DNA from: Cybelea sp963824595
GTDB lineage: Bacteria > Vulcanimicrobiota > Vulcanimicrobiia > Vulcanimicrobiales > Vulcanimicrobiaceae
Assembly (NCBI GenBank): GCA_963824595.1
Contig: CAWGPY010000008.1
Location: 36,650-100,649, forward strand
Length of the DNA: 64,000 nt
Direction: 5' to 3'
Shown: piece after piece, positions 24,271-32,856 of the stretch
How the letters are laid out: each line of letters opens with the position of its first letter
Position numbering within the stretch: the first letter of the stretch is position 1
The notes under the pieces: generated by a model
Seen by the model: only the letters and a program-made list of their open reading frames with translations
Told to the model about the DNA's origin: nothing
Database searches by the model: none
Position numbers and translations under genes: made by a program

Positions 24271-25266
24271 CTAGCCGCCGATCTCGGAGAACGCGCGCAT
24301 CCGCGACGACGTCTCCCCGAGACGGAGATGATGGCGCTCGGGTTTGATGAGCATGGCGGAGCGCATCATCTCCGCCAGCGCCCGGGTTCCCGCCCCCGCC
24401 CGCAGCGGCGAGCGCAGATCCAGCGCGTGGTCGCCGAACAGGCAGAGCCGCAAGCGGCCGTCCGCCGTTAGGCGCACGCGGTTGCAGCGTTCGCAGTAAT
24501 CGTGCGACAGCGGACTGATGACCCCGATCGCGCCCGGCGCGCCCGGAAACGAAAAGTAGCGCGCGGGCCCGTTGCCGGCCGGACCGGGCTCCGGGCGCAG
24601 GTCGCCGATCGCCGCCAGCCGCTGCAGGATCTCGTCCGACGATACGTACGCGTCGCGTTGCAGCCCGACGTTCTCGTGCACGGGCATGACCTCGATGAAG
24701 CGCACGAAGATCGGCAGCTCGCGCGTGAGCGCCGCGAAATCCGCGAGCTCGTCGTCGTTCTGCCCGCGCATGACCACGCAGTTGAGTTTCAGCGGAGCCA
24801 GTCCGGCGCGAACGGCCGCTTCGATTCCGCGCAACACCGCATCGAGCCCCGGCCGGCGCGCGATTGCTTCGAAGCGATCGGCGCGCAGGGTATCGAGCGA
24901 AAAGTTGATGCGGCGCAAACCCGCCGCGACGAGACCGGCGAGCTGGGCTTCCAGCAACAGGCCGTTCGTCGAGAGCGATACGTCCTCGACGCCCGGGACG
25001 GCGGCGATCGCCGCCACCAGGCGGTCGAGATCGCGGCGCAGGAGCGGCTCGCCGCCCGTCAGTCGCACGCTCGCAACGCCCACGGTCGCCGCGGCGCGCA
25101 CGATCTCGGCGATCTCCTCGTAGCTCAGGATCTCCTCGCGCCGGAGCCACGGCAGGCCCTCGGCGGGCATGCAGTACACGCAGCGAAGGTTGCACTTGTC
25201 GGTGACGGAGACGCGCAGGTACGTGATGGCGCGCCGGAAGCCGTCGATCAGCGATACCGCGGTCAC
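24271..25266 (-). CDS. moaA: GTP 3',8-cyclase (radical SAM)
   Basis: First step of molybdenum cofactor synthesis. 331 aa. The N-terminal radical-SAM cluster is CNLRCVYC (about residues 25-32). RLTGGEPLLRRD binds SAM. The second cluster is carried by CERCNRVRL and a later Cys in RLRLCLFG. The C-terminus ends in the Gly-Gly needed for catalysis (SEIGG). The GTG at 25266 overlaps the stop of the LolA-like gene (GTGA). MoaC is not in the window. Confidence 0.96.
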   Translation of the reverse strand: MTAVSLIDGFRRAITYLRVSVTDKCNLRCVYCMPAEGLPWLRREEILSYEEIAEIVRAAATVGVASVRLTGGEPLLRRDLDRLVAAIAAVPGVEDVSLSTNGLLLEAQLAGLVAAGLRRINFSLDTLRADRFEAIARRPGLDAVLRGIEAAVRAGLAPLKLNCVVMRGQNDDELADFAALTRELPIFVRFIEVMPVHENVGLQRDAYVSSDEILQRLAAIGDLRPEPGPAGNGPARYFSFPGAPGAIGVISPLSHDYCERCNRVRLTADGRLRLCLFGDHALDLRSPLRAGAGTRALAEMMRSAMLIKPERHHLRLGETSSRMRAFSEIGG

Positions 25267-25844
25267 GGACCGTCCCCGAAAACGCCGTCGGGCAGCGTTG
25301 GATTGATTTTGTAGCCGGCGAGCGCCGTGGTGACGTCCGCGACGTACCCCGGCTCCTCAACGCGACCGGTCTGAGCCTGGACGACGTAGTTGCCGCCCAC
25401 GCGTCCGTAGCGATTGTTCATCTCAGCGTAGCCGCCGTTACGATAATGCCATTGCATCGAGGTGACCGTCGCGGTCTTGTCGTCGGCCGTGGCGTCGACC
25501 TCGGAGACGTTGCCCCCCTTGCGCGGGACCAGCCGAAAGCGCGTCGCGCCCCCGTCGTCGGAGAGGGTCGTGACCTCGTACCTCTCGCGCCAGACCGACG
25601 GGCCGTCGATGTGCGCGTAGAGCTTGTCGAACTGCTGCGCCATCATCGGCACGCCGCTGGTGAAGACGACCTTGTTCTTGTCGGGAGACTTGTAGTAGTA
25701 CGTCCCCTCCAGGTCGGCCGACAGAAACGGAAACGACTTCATGGTGACGTGGGCGCGGATCGTCGCCGTAAAGGCGTGCAAATCCGGATTGACGGCGGCC
25801 ATGCGCTCGAGCAGCGCCGCGGTTGCGGCGGCGAGGAGAATCAC
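25263..25844 (-). CDS. LolA-like outer-membrane lipoprotein-sorting family protein
   Basis: 193 aa. A short hydrophobic N-terminus (VILLAAATAALLERM) may act as signal or anchor. The body has alternating beta strands (LEGTYYYKSPDKNKVVF, FRLVPRK, ATVTSMQWHYRNGG) like the curved sheet of LolA/LppX-type lipid-binding proteins. Identity is by pattern, not by a catalytic motif. The GTG at 25844 overlaps the queG stop. Its place inside a cofactor operon may reflect operon growth rather than shared function. Confidence 0.6.
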   Translation of the reverse strand: MILLAAATAALLERMAAVNPDLHAFTATIRAHVTMKSFPFLSADLEGTYYYKSPDKNKVVFTSGVPMMAQQFDKLYAHIDGPSVWRERYEVTTLSDDGGATRFRLVPRKGGNVSEVDATADDKTATVTSMQWHYRNGGYAEMNNRYGRVGGNYVVQAQTGRVEEPGYVADVTTALAGYKINPTLPDGVFGDGP

Positions 25845-26971
25845 GAGAACGGTTCCAACGCGGAGAGTATCTCGGCCCGGACGCCGGGGTTCCTCTCGAC
25901 GCAAGCGCGTTCGCGGAGAAACGCGACGGCGCGAGGCGAGCCGATGCGCGCGAGGGCCCACGCCGCATGTCCGCGCACGACCGGATGCGGGTCGCCGCAG
26001 AGGGCGTCGCTCAGCTCCCCGACCGTGCTGCGGTCCAACGCGTTGCCGAGGGCGATGGCGGCGTTGCGGCGCAGCACCGCGGCGCCGCGCCAACCCATGG
26101 CCGTGTCGCGATAACGCCGCTTGAACTCTCCGCTCCGCAGCCGCAACAGCTCGATCAGGAGCGGACGCGCGGCGCGCGCATCGCGCGGCGCCCATTCGGG
26201 CGCGGCGCGGGCGGCCGCAGCCGTCGGCGGGCAGACCAGCTGGCAGATGTCGCACCCCCACACCCATTCGCCCATCAGCGGACGCATCGCCGACGGAATC
26301 GCACCGCTGCGCTGCGTCAGGTCCGAGATGCAGCGATTGGCGTCGATCGTGTAATCCCCGCGAAGCGCGCGCGTCGGACACGCGCGCACGCACCGGTCGC
26401 ACGCGCCGCACGTCTTTCGCAGGGGCGCGTCGGGCGGAAGCTCGAGCGACGTCACGATCTCACCGAGAAAGACGAACGATCCCAACGACGGGGCGATGAG
26501 GTTCGTGTGCTTGCCGACCCACCCCAATCCGGCTCGAGCCGCAAACGCCCGCTCGGCCAGCGGTCGCGTATCGCACGCGATCGCGGTGACGGGCGCGCCG
26601 GCGGCGCCGTCGATCTCGGCGGCGACCGCGCCCAGCAGACTGCGCAGCCGCGCGTGATAATCCGCCGACCACGCGTAGTTGGAAACCCGCCCGGTCATCG
26701 GGGCGGCGGGCGGCGGCGGGGTCGCATACGGGACCGCGATGCAGACGACGCTCCGCGCGCCGCGCAGCACCGAACCCGGATCGCACGCGCGCCGCGCGTA
26801 CTCCGCGTCGTACGCCCACGCGGCCAGGTCGTGGCGCTCGAAGGCCGCCTGCATGCGGCGGCGCGACCGCGCGTCGGCCTTCGCCGGCGCGACGCGCACG
26901 GCGCCGGCGCCGAGCCGCAGCGCCGTGCGGATCGCCCGTTCCTTGATCGTGCCGGGTGCGGTCGTCGTCAT
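25841..26971 (-). CDS. queG: Epoxyqueuosine reductase
   Basis: Cobalamin-dependent iron-sulfur enzyme that reduces epoxyqueuosine to queuosine in tRNA. 376 aa. Two [4Fe-4S] motifs: CGACDRCVRACPT and CISDLTQRSG...CDICQLVCP. The C-terminal HEAT-like repeat (RNAAIALGNALDRSTVGELS, VRGHAAWALARIG) is typical of QueG. The ATG at 26971 overlaps the aldo/keto reductase stop (ATGA). The cobalamin adenosyltransferase at 2162 shows that the cell handles B12. Confidence 0.94.
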   Translation of the reverse strand: MTTTAPGTIKERAIRTALRLGAGAVRVAPAKADARSRRRMQAAFERHDLAAWAYDAEYARRACDPGSVLRGARSVVCIAVPYATPPPPAAPMTGRVSNYAWSADYHARLRSLLGAVAAEIDGAAGAPVTAIACDTRPLAERAFAARAGLGWVGKHTNLIAPSLGSFVFLGEIVTSLELPPDAPLRKTCGACDRCVRACPTRALRGDYTIDANRCISDLTQRSGAIPSAMRPLMGEWVWGCDICQLVCPPTAAAARAAPEWAPRDARAARPLLIELLRLRSGEFKRRYRDTAMGWRGAAVLRRNAAIALGNALDRSTVGELSDALCGDPHPVVRGHAAWALARIGSPRAVAFLRERACVERNPGVRAEILSALEPFS

Positions 26972-27816
26972 AGCGTCGCCAGCGGGCGTGCGTCGCCGCG
27001 CGGAAACGCCGCGTCGATGGCGGCGACGTCGGCATCGTCGAGCAGCAGCGCTCCCGCCGCCGCGTTCTCTTCGACGTGCTCGACGCCGGCGGCTTTCGGA
27101 ATGGCGAACAGGCCGGTTCCCCGCGTCAGGAACGCGAGCGCAACCTGGCGCGCGCTCGCTCCGTGCTTGCGCGCGACGCTCTCCAGCGTGCGCCGCCCGC
27201 GCTCGTCGCGCAGGAAGCTCCCGCGCCCGAACGGCGTGTACGCCACGACGGCGATGCGGTGCGATCGAGCGGCCTGCAGCAGGCGGTGCTCGATTCCGCG
27301 CTCGCCGAGGTGGTAGAGCACCTGATTGCACGCGAGCGGGACTCGCCGCAGATAGCCGGCCGCCTCGATCATCTCGTCCGCGTCGAAGTTGCTCACGCCC
27401 ACGAAACGGGTCTTACCCCGCTCCACCAGCGTCTCGAGCGCGCGCATCGTCTCTTCGAGCGGATGTTCGCCCGGCCAATGCAGCAGGTACAAGTCGAGAT
27501 AATCGGTCTGCAGCCGCGCGAGGCTGCGCTCGGCCGCGGCGAGCGTGCCGCGGTAGGACGCGTTGCCGGGCAACACTTTGCTCGCCAGAAAGACGCGCTC
27601 GCGCGGGATGCCGCGGATCGCCTCGCCGAGCAGCTCCTCGACCCGTCCCGCGCCGTACATCTCGGCGGTGTCCACGTGCGTCATGCCGAGCTCGATTCCG
27701 CGCCGGATCGCGCGCTGCGCCTCGCGCAGGCGAGCGCCGCTCTCGGGCATGTTCCAGGTGCCCTGACCGATCGCCGGAAGCTCGACGCCCGTCGCTCCGA
27801 ACCGGTCGCTCCGCAT
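26968..27816 (-). CDS. Aldo/keto reductase
   Basis: NADPH-dependent oxidoreductase on a TIM barrel, 282 aa. The catalytic tetrad is visible: Asp in VDTAEMYG (about residue 49), Tyr in the same motif, Lys in LASKVLPGN, His in LYLLHWPGEHP. The C-terminal IPKAAGVEHVEENAAA is the NADP phosphate site. Substrate unknown; it resembles AKR5-like enzymes. The ATG shares a base with the moeB stop (TGATG). Confidence 0.92.
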   Translation of the reverse strand: MRSDRFGATGVELPAIGQGTWNMPESGARLREAQRAIRRGIELGMTHVDTAEMYGAGRVEELLGEAIRGIPRERVFLASKVLPGNASYRGTLAAAERSLARLQTDYLDLYLLHWPGEHPLEETMRALETLVERGKTRFVGVSNFDADEMIEAAGYLRRVPLACNQVLYHLGERGIEHRLLQAARSHRIAVVAYTPFGRGSFLRDERGRRTLESVARKHGASARQVALAFLTRGTGLFAIPKAAGVEHVEENAAAGALLLDDADVAAIDAAFPRGDARPLATL

Positions 27817-28919
27817 CAAAAGAACGCGAACTCTTCGTGACGCGCCGCGTACGCCAGCAAGCCGCCGCGCAGGTGGGAGAGCCGGGCGAATCCGGCGTCG
27901 CGCAGGCGCTGCGCGGCCCACAACGACTTCGCTCCCACGCGGCACGCGACGACGTATCGCGCGGCCGTGTCGAGCTCCGAGAGCCGCGCTTCGAGCTGCG
28001 ACGCCGGAACGCAGAGCGCGCCGTCGATCGAGCCGAGAACCGCTTCGTGCGGCTCGCGCACGTCCAACAGCACGGCGTCGCGCAGCGCCTCGTCGAGGTC
28101 GCTCGCCTCGATCTCCGGGATGCCGGCGGCGCAGATCGCGTCCTCGTCCGCGCGAAGTTCCACCGAACGAATCGCCGGCCGTTCTCCGCAGAGCGCGCAC
28201 TGCGGATCGCGTTCGAAGCGCACGCTGCGCACGTGGCCGCCGAGGCTGTCCACGAGCAACAGCCGCCCCGTAAGGGGCTCGCCGATGTGCAGCAGCGCCT
28301 TGATGCACTCGCTCGCCTGCCACGACCCGACGATTCCCGCCAGCGCGCCGAGCACGCCGCCCTCGGCGCACGTCGGCCGGCTCTCCAGCGGCGGCGGTTC
28401 CGGATACAGGCACCGATAGCACGGGCCGCCCGCGCCGAACACGCTGACCTGCCCGTCGAACCGGAAGATCGAACCGTAAACGTCGGGCCGCGATTCGAAA
28501 TGACAGGCGTCGTTGATCGCGTAGCGCGTGGCGAAGTTGTCGCTGCAGTCGAGCACCACGTCGTAGAGCCGCACGAGCTCGCGAGCGTTGCGCGCCTCGA
28601 ACCGCACCGGAATCGGATCCACGGCGACGAGCGAATTGAGCGCGAGCAGCCGCTCCGCCGCGGCCGCGGCTTTGTTTCTGCCGACGTCGGCGGAGACGAA
28701 GATCGTCTGCCGCTGAAGATTCGTCTCGTCCACGGAATCGTCGTCGACGATGCCGATGCGTCCCACGCCCGCCGCCGCGAGGTACTGCAGCGCCGGAGAG
28801 CCGAGGCCGCCCGCCCCGACCACGAGAACGCGCGACGCCGTCAGACGCTCCTGGCCGCGCAGGCCGACCTCGGGAATCAAGAGGTGCCGGCTGTAGCGGC
28901 GCAGCGCGCGCGGGTTCAT
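27816..28919 (-). CDS. moeB: Molybdopterin-synthase adenylyltransferase with rhodanese domain (MoeB/MOCS3-like)
   Basis: Activates the C-terminal glycine of MoaD by adenylation. The fused rhodanese can supply the sulfur. 367 aa. The ThiF/E1 domain has VLVVGAGGLGSPALQYLAAA, DDDSVDETNLQRQ and the CYRC...CALC zinc cysteines. The rhodanese domain (about residues 265-365) has LLDVREPHE and a catalytic Cys in VVACRVGAKS. It lies in one operon with moaD and moaE, so the partner is clear. The ATG overlaps the upstream hydrolase stop (ATGA). Confidence 0.93.
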   Translation of the reverse strand: MNPRALRRYSRHLLIPEVGLRGQERLTASRVLVVGAGGLGSPALQYLAAAGVGRIGIVDDDSVDETNLQRQTIFVSADVGRNKAAAAAERLLALNSLVAVDPIPVRFEARNARELVRLYDVVLDCSDNFATRYAINDACHFESRPDVYGSIFRFDGQVSVFGAGGPCYRCLYPEPPPLESRPTCAEGGVLGALAGIVGSWQASECIKALLHIGEPLTGRLLLVDSLGGHVRSVRFERDPQCALCGERPAIRSVELRADEDAICAAGIPEIEASDLDEALRDAVLLDVREPHEAVLGSIDGALCVPASQLEARLSELDTAARYVVACRVGAKSLWAAQRLRDAGFARLSHLRGGLLAYAARHEEFAFF

Positions 28920-29650
28920 CGTCCCCCCCCGCTCGTCACGTGGCGCTCGTTAAGCCACTCCAGCACCGTCGCGCGCGAGCGTTCCGCGGCGTACGTGTGA
29001 TCGCTGTCCACCGTCGCGAACCACTTCGGTTCCGGCGCGCGCTCGTAGAGCTCGCGAACGCTCTGCGGGCTCACCATGCCGTCGCGCTGCGCCGCGACGT
29101 ACAGACACGGGCGCCCTGCGAGCCGGGGCAAGAGCTGCGCGTATCGCCGGTCGACGCCGGCGACGAGCTCCGGCAGCGCGACGCCGACGACGTACGACGC
29201 GCGAAAGTCGGTCGCGCCGATCTTTTGCAAGGCCTCGAGCGACGTGGGGCGTCCGAATCCCGTGGCGATGGCGATCGCGCCCAAGATGCCGGCGTCGAGC
29301 GCGGCGGTGAAGATCGCCGTCATGCCGCCCATGCTGTGGCCCATCGCATAGGCGTCGCGGTCGCCGCGGTCGCGTGCGAACGCCGTCACGGCGGACATCG
29401 CCGCCACGCAATCGTCGACGCCGTGCAGCTCCCCGCCGCTCGCGCCGAGTTTATGACCGGGAAAATCGAAGTTGTAGACGCCGTAGCCATGGCTGGCGAG
29501 AAACGAGCAGAGGAAGTCGAGGTTCTGCTTGCTCGACGAGTAGCCGTGACCCGCGATCAGCGTGATCCCGCGCGGGCGGCGAGGCTCGTACCAGAGCACG
29601 GCGACGGGGTTGGGTGACGCGGCGATGCGAAAGAGCTCGACCCTGCTCAC
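28916..29650 (-). CDS. Alpha/beta-hydrolase
   Basis: 244 aa, serine hydrolase fold. Oxyanion/nucleophile region: LIAGHGYSSSKQN early and the elbow MGHSMGGMTA (Ser about residue 115). The acid is in AAQRDGMVSP and the base His in DSDHTYAAERS. It resembles dienelactone/BAAT-type esterases; substrate unknown. The GTG at 29650 overlaps the moaE stop (GTGA), so it sits inside the Moco operon without an obvious role there. Confidence 0.85.
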   Translation of the reverse strand: MSRVELFRIAASPNPVAVLWYEPRRPRGITLIAGHGYSSSKQNLDFLCSFLASHGYGVYNFDFPGHKLGASGGELHGVDDCVAAMSAVTAFARDRGDRDAYAMGHSMGGMTAIFTAALDAGILGAIAIATGFGRPTSLEALQKIGATDFRASYVVGVALPELVAGVDRRYAQLLPRLAGRPCLYVAAQRDGMVSPQSVRELYERAPEPKWFATVDSDHTYAAERSRATVLEWLNERHVTSGGGR

Positions 29651-30063
29651 GCGTCGCCCGTTTCGCGCCACTCGGCGCCGCCCGACGCGTAACGTTCCTT
29701 CTTCCAGATCGGGGCGCGGCGTTTGAGCTCGTCGATCGCGTAGCGGCACGCGGCGAACGCCGCATCGCGGTGCGGTGCCGCGGCGAGCACCGCGACCGAG
29801 ACCTCGCCGACGGCGACGTCGCCGATGCGATGCACGATCGCGACGCGCGCGTCGTCGAAGCGTCGCGCCGCTTCGCGCCCGATCGCCTCGAACTCCGCCG
29901 TCGCCATGGCCTCGTGGGCTTCGTACCAGAGGCCGCGCACCGTCCTGCCGTCGTGCGCCTCCGGTCGAACGACGCCCAGGAACGTCACCACGCCTCCGTC
30001 GCCGGATCGTGCGAAACGCTCGAGCGCACGTGGATCGATCGGATCCGCGACGATTCGATACAC
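29647..30063 (-). CDS. moaE: Molybdopterin synthase catalytic subunit
   Basis: Large subunit that inserts two sulfurs from thiocarboxylated MoaD into precursor Z. 138 aa. GVVTFLGVVRPEAHDGRTV is the opening strand. IVHRIGDVAVGEVSVAV and RDAAFAACRYAIDELKRRAP follow, and the active-site lysines are in IWKKERY. GTG 30063 begins seven bases after the moaD stop. Confidence 0.95.
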   Translation of the reverse strand: MYRIVADPIDPRALERFARSGDGGVVTFLGVVRPEAHDGRTVRGLWYEAHEAMATAEFEAIGREAARRFDDARVAIVHRIGDVAVGEVSVAVLAAAPHRDAAFAACRYAIDELKRRAPIWKKERYASGGAEWRETGDA

Positions 30064-30070
30064 CGCGCGC

Positions 30071-30316
30071 TCAGCCGCCGCCGACCGGCGGCAGCAGCGC
30101 CAGCTCGTCGCCCTCGGCGAGACGCTCGTCGAACGACGCGATGCGGCCGCCGACGGCGAGTCGCGTGGACGCGCGGTGATCGGCCAGCGCCGGAAACTCG
30201 CGAACCAAAGCCTCCCAGGCGTCGGCGGCGCGCGCGCCGTTCGGCAGTTCGAGAGTGCGCTGCGACGCTTCCAAGAGCTCCCGCAAGCGCGCGAAGGCGA
30301 CGACCCGTATCTGCAT
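30071..30316 (-). CDS. moaD: Molybdopterin synthase sulfur carrier subunit
   Basis: Ubiquitin-fold protein of 81 aa whose C-terminal Gly-Gly (LLPPVGGG) is thiocarboxylated by MoeB. VVAFARLRELLEASQRTLEL is typical of the N-terminal half. It is the first gene of the leftward Moco operon (moaD, moaE, hydrolase, moeB, aldo/keto reductase, queG, LolA-like, moaA). Only ~60 bases separate it from the divergent secreted-protein gene. Confidence 0.94.
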   Translation of the reverse strand: MQIRVVAFARLRELLEASQRTLELPNGARAADAWEALVREFPALADHRASTRLAVGGRIASFDERLAEGDELALLPPVGGG

Positions 30317-30375
30317 GGCAACTCTCCCTTCGACGGGTCCGTCCGCGATTCGTACCGAACTCGTGCCCGTTCCAG

Positions 30376-30756
30376 ATGAGGAGAACGCTCGCCTTGACCG
30401 GCGTGCTGCTGGCGGCGGTCGCGCCCGCCGCGGCGGCGACGCCCTGCACGCAACAGATGCTCTCGGTCGAGGGCTCGCCGGTCACGATCGGCTATTGCGT
30501 GAGCGGCGCGCCGCGTATGGCCGGCTCAGAGGTCGTCGTCCCGGTGGCCGCGTCGTACTCGGCCCCCCACGGAGCGCTGCGCCGCACGATGGAGCTGCAC
30601 TTCATCGCCGGCGAGGGGGTGTCACGCGTCATCCAGAGCCTGGACCTCACCACGCTCGGCCTGACCGGAACGCTGCACCTCACGCTCGCCTATTCGCGCG
30701 GGGTCGTCCAGGTCGAGGGGGCGCTGCTCACCCCCGGGGCCATCACGATCAAATGA
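30376..30756 (+). CDS. Small secreted protein of unknown function
   Basis: 126 aa. A clear signal peptide (RTLALTGVLLAAVAPAAAA) ends near residue 21. The mature part has two Cys (PCTQQM and GYCVSGAP) that could form a disulfide, and beta-rich sequence with GLTGTLHLTLAYSRG. No family recognised. It is divergent from moaD and ahead of a possible leader peptide and the ATP-grasp-like gene. Confidence 0.7.
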   Translation: MRRTLALTGVLLAAVAPAAAATPCTQQMLSVEGSPVTIGYCVSGAPRMAGSEVVVPVAASYSAPHGALRRTMELHFIAGEGVSRVIQSLDLTTLGLTGTLHLTLAYSRGVVQVEGALLTPGAITIK

Positions 30757-30814
30757 CCGGCCGGACGCCCGTCGCCGCAACCCAATTGCGGCCTCGCCCG
30801 CTCTAGGGAGTCGT

Positions 30815-30871
30815 ATGCGCCGACGTTACATAGCCTTACGCAACTCCAAGATCCCCGACGGCTGTCGATAG
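30815..30871 (+). CDS. Possible 18-codon leader peptide
   Basis: ATG at 30815 with AGGGAG five bases upstream, ending TAG at 30869-30871. The peptide begins MRRRYIALRNSK and is strongly basic. Its stop is followed by GAGGAG and the next gene's ATG 19 bases on. The size and position would fit a leader peptide, but no attenuator hairpin is evident. Confidence 0.3.
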   Translation: MRRRYIALRNSKIPDGCR

Positions 30872-30890
30872 AGGAGCGTTAACCTTTCCC

Positions 30891-32321
30891 ATGCCCTGTA
30901 CGGCGACGATTCCCAACCTCACGGCTCGCGAGCAAGCGCACCACCTTTACGAAGCGATACCGCCCGGCCTCTTCCGGGTTGCCGACGAAAACGAACGTAT
31001 CGCATGGCGCGTCAGCCCCGAGCCGTTTGCATTGTCCGGGGCGCAGGTTGACGCAATCGAACGGCTCGGAGTCGATCTCCTCGCGTTTTATCGCGCGCTG
31101 AACAACCTCTATAACCGCAGCGCGCGAGGCACCGCACCGGCGTTCGTCGCCGAGTACCTCGACCACGGAAAGCCCGAGCAGATCGTCAAGCTCGCGCGCC
31201 AAAACCGATTCAAACAAGAGTTGCCGGGTGTGATCCGCCCGGATCTCATCGTCACGGCCGACGGCTTCGCGGCCACCGAGCTCGACAGTATCCCGGGCGG
31301 CATGGGCTTCGTGGGCGCGATGACCGAGGCGTACTGCCGGCTCGGTATCGAGAGCCTCGGCGGCGCCGACGGCATTCCGTCTGGCTTCGCGGCGATGCTG
31401 CGCAACGCGACCCGCACCGACTACCCGACCGTCGCGATCGTCGTCTCCGACGAGTCCGCCGATTATCGCAACGAGATGGCGTGGCTCGCCGACGCGCTGC
31501 GCCGGCTGCAGCTTGCCGACGCGTGGCTTCGCCGGCCCGACGAGATCACGTTCAGCGAAGACGGCCTCTTCATCCGGCACGACGACGGCCGCGAGGCGCG
31601 GCTCGACGCCCTCTATCGCAACTTCGAGCTGTTCGACCTCTTCAACGTTCCCAAGCAAGAGCTGATGCTCTACGCCGCGCGGCACAACCGCGTCAAGATG
31701 ACGCCGCCGCCGAAGGCGACGCTGGAAGAGAAGCTCGCGTTCGCGCTGCTCCACCACCACGCGCTCGCGCAGCTCTGGCGCTCCGAGCTCGGTAAGGAGA
31801 CGTTCGAGCGCCTCGCGCAGCTGTTTCCGCGGACCTGGGTGATGGATCCGCGCCCGCTGCCGCCGCAGGGAGTCATCGCCGGTCTCGAGGCCGGCGGATC
31901 GCCGGTCACCGATTTCCGTCAGCTCGCCGCGCTGCCGAAGAGCGAGCGTGCGTACGTGGTGAAGCCCTCCGGCTTCTCGGAGCTCGCCTGGGGTTCGCGC
32001 GGCGTGAAGATCGCCGACGACCTGACGCGCGAAGAATGGGCCTCCACGATCGACAACGCGCTCGATTCGTACGACCGCACGCCGTGGATCCTGCAGCGCT
32101 TTCACAAAGGAAAGCTCGTGCGTCAGGGCTACTTCGATCGCGAGCGCGACGAGATCCGCGAGTACGACGGGCGGGTGCGGCTCTGTCCTTACTACTTCGT
32201 AACCGGCGAAGAGAGCGTGCAGCTCGGCGGCGTGCTCGCCACGATCGCACCGGCCGACAAGCGGCTCATTCACGGAATGAGCGACGCCGTGATGACGTCG
32301 TGCATCCGTGCCGGCGGATAG
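30891..32321 (+). CDS. Conserved-looking protein with ATP-grasp-like C-terminus (476 aa)
   Basis: No firm family. The C-terminal third reads like an ATP-grasp: AYVVKPSGFSELAWGSRGVK (Lys and Gly-rich loop), WILQRFHKGK (hinge strand), and later GGVLATIAPADKRLIHG. The N-terminal half has an acidic TELDSIPGGMGFVGAMTEAY and a Rossmann-like VAIVVSDESADYRNEM, as in circularly permuted or glutathionylspermidine-synthase-type ATP-grasp ligases. It is followed, with a 14-base overlap, by a histidine phosphatase. A ligase making a phosphorylated or peptide-like product is possible but inferred. Confidence 0.55.
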   Translation: MPCTATIPNLTAREQAHHLYEAIPPGLFRVADENERIAWRVSPEPFALSGAQVDAIERLGVDLLAFYRALNNLYNRSARGTAPAFVAEYLDHGKPEQIVKLARQNRFKQELPGVIRPDLIVTADGFAATELDSIPGGMGFVGAMTEAYCRLGIESLGGADGIPSGFAAMLRNATRTDYPTVAIVVSDESADYRNEMAWLADALRRLQLADAWLRRPDEITFSEDGLFIRHDDGREARLDALYRNFELFDLFNVPKQELMLYAARHNRVKMTPPPKATLEEKLAFALLHHHALAQLWRSELGKETFERLAQLFPRTWVMDPRPLPPQGVIAGLEAGGSPVTDFRQLAALPKSERAYVVKPSGFSELAWGSRGVKIADDLTREEWASTIDNALDSYDRTPWILQRFHKGKLVRQGYFDRERDEIREYDGRVRLCPYYFVTGEESVQLGGVLATIAPADKRLIHGMSDAVMTSCIRAGG

Positions 32322-32856
32322 CGCCCTCGTTCTCTGCCGCCACGGCGCCACCGCCATCAACGTCGAGAGGCGCTTCTTATCCACGTCCGATCCGCCGCTC
32401 TGCGCGGCCGGTCGCGCTCAGTGCGAGCGCCTGCGCGCGGCGCTGGACGGCTTTCGTTTCGAGCGCTGCTTCGTGAGCCCGATGCGGCGCGCGTTGCAGA
32501 CCCGAGAGATTGCCGCGCCGGCGATTCCGTTCGACGTAGACGACGCGTTACGCGAGGTCGACTTCGGGTCGTTCGAAGGCAAAAGCCTCGAATGGCTCGA
32601 GGCCAACGCCGCGGATCTGCTGGCGCATCGCCGTCGCGATCCCATTGATTTCAGGCCGCCCGGCGGCGAGAGCATTCGCGACGCCGCCGCGCGCGTGCGC
32701 CCGCTGGTTGCGCGCGTGCGAGGGGAACGCAGCGCGCTCGTGATCGGACACCGCGTGACGCTCGGCATCCTGGAGCGCCTGCTGCGGGACCTTCCGTTGG
32801 ATTCGAACTTCGTCGAGCCGCTCGACACCGCCGAGTTCAGGATCGTTCGCGCGTAA
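32308..32856 (+). CDS. Histidine phosphatase (phosphoglycerate-mutase-like)
   Basis: 182 aa. The catalytic RHG is in LVLCRHGATAINVERRF (His about residue 12). SPMRRALQTREIA carries the second Arg, EVDFGSFEGKSLEW the acid, and VIGHRVTLGILERL the second His. This is the cobalamin-phosphatase/PGM-type branch (branch 1). Substrate unknown; CobC-like alpha-ribazole phosphatases belong here. GTG 32308 overlaps the upstream stop, implying coupled translation. The 3' end overlaps the convergent gene by 20 bases. Confidence 0.88.
   Translation: MPADSALVLCRHGATAINVERRFLSTSDPPLCAAGRAQCERLRAALDGFRFERCFVSPMRRALQTREIAAPAIPFDVDDALREVDFGSFEGKSLEWLEANAADLLAHRRRDPIDFRPPGGESIRDAAARVRPLVARVRGERSALVIGHRVTLGILERLLRDLPLDSNFVEPLDTAEFRIVRA

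Noticed and set aside
26679..29000. 773-codon open frame on the plus strand
   Set aside because: Antisense to queG, the aldo/keto reductase and moeB; low-complexity basic protein.
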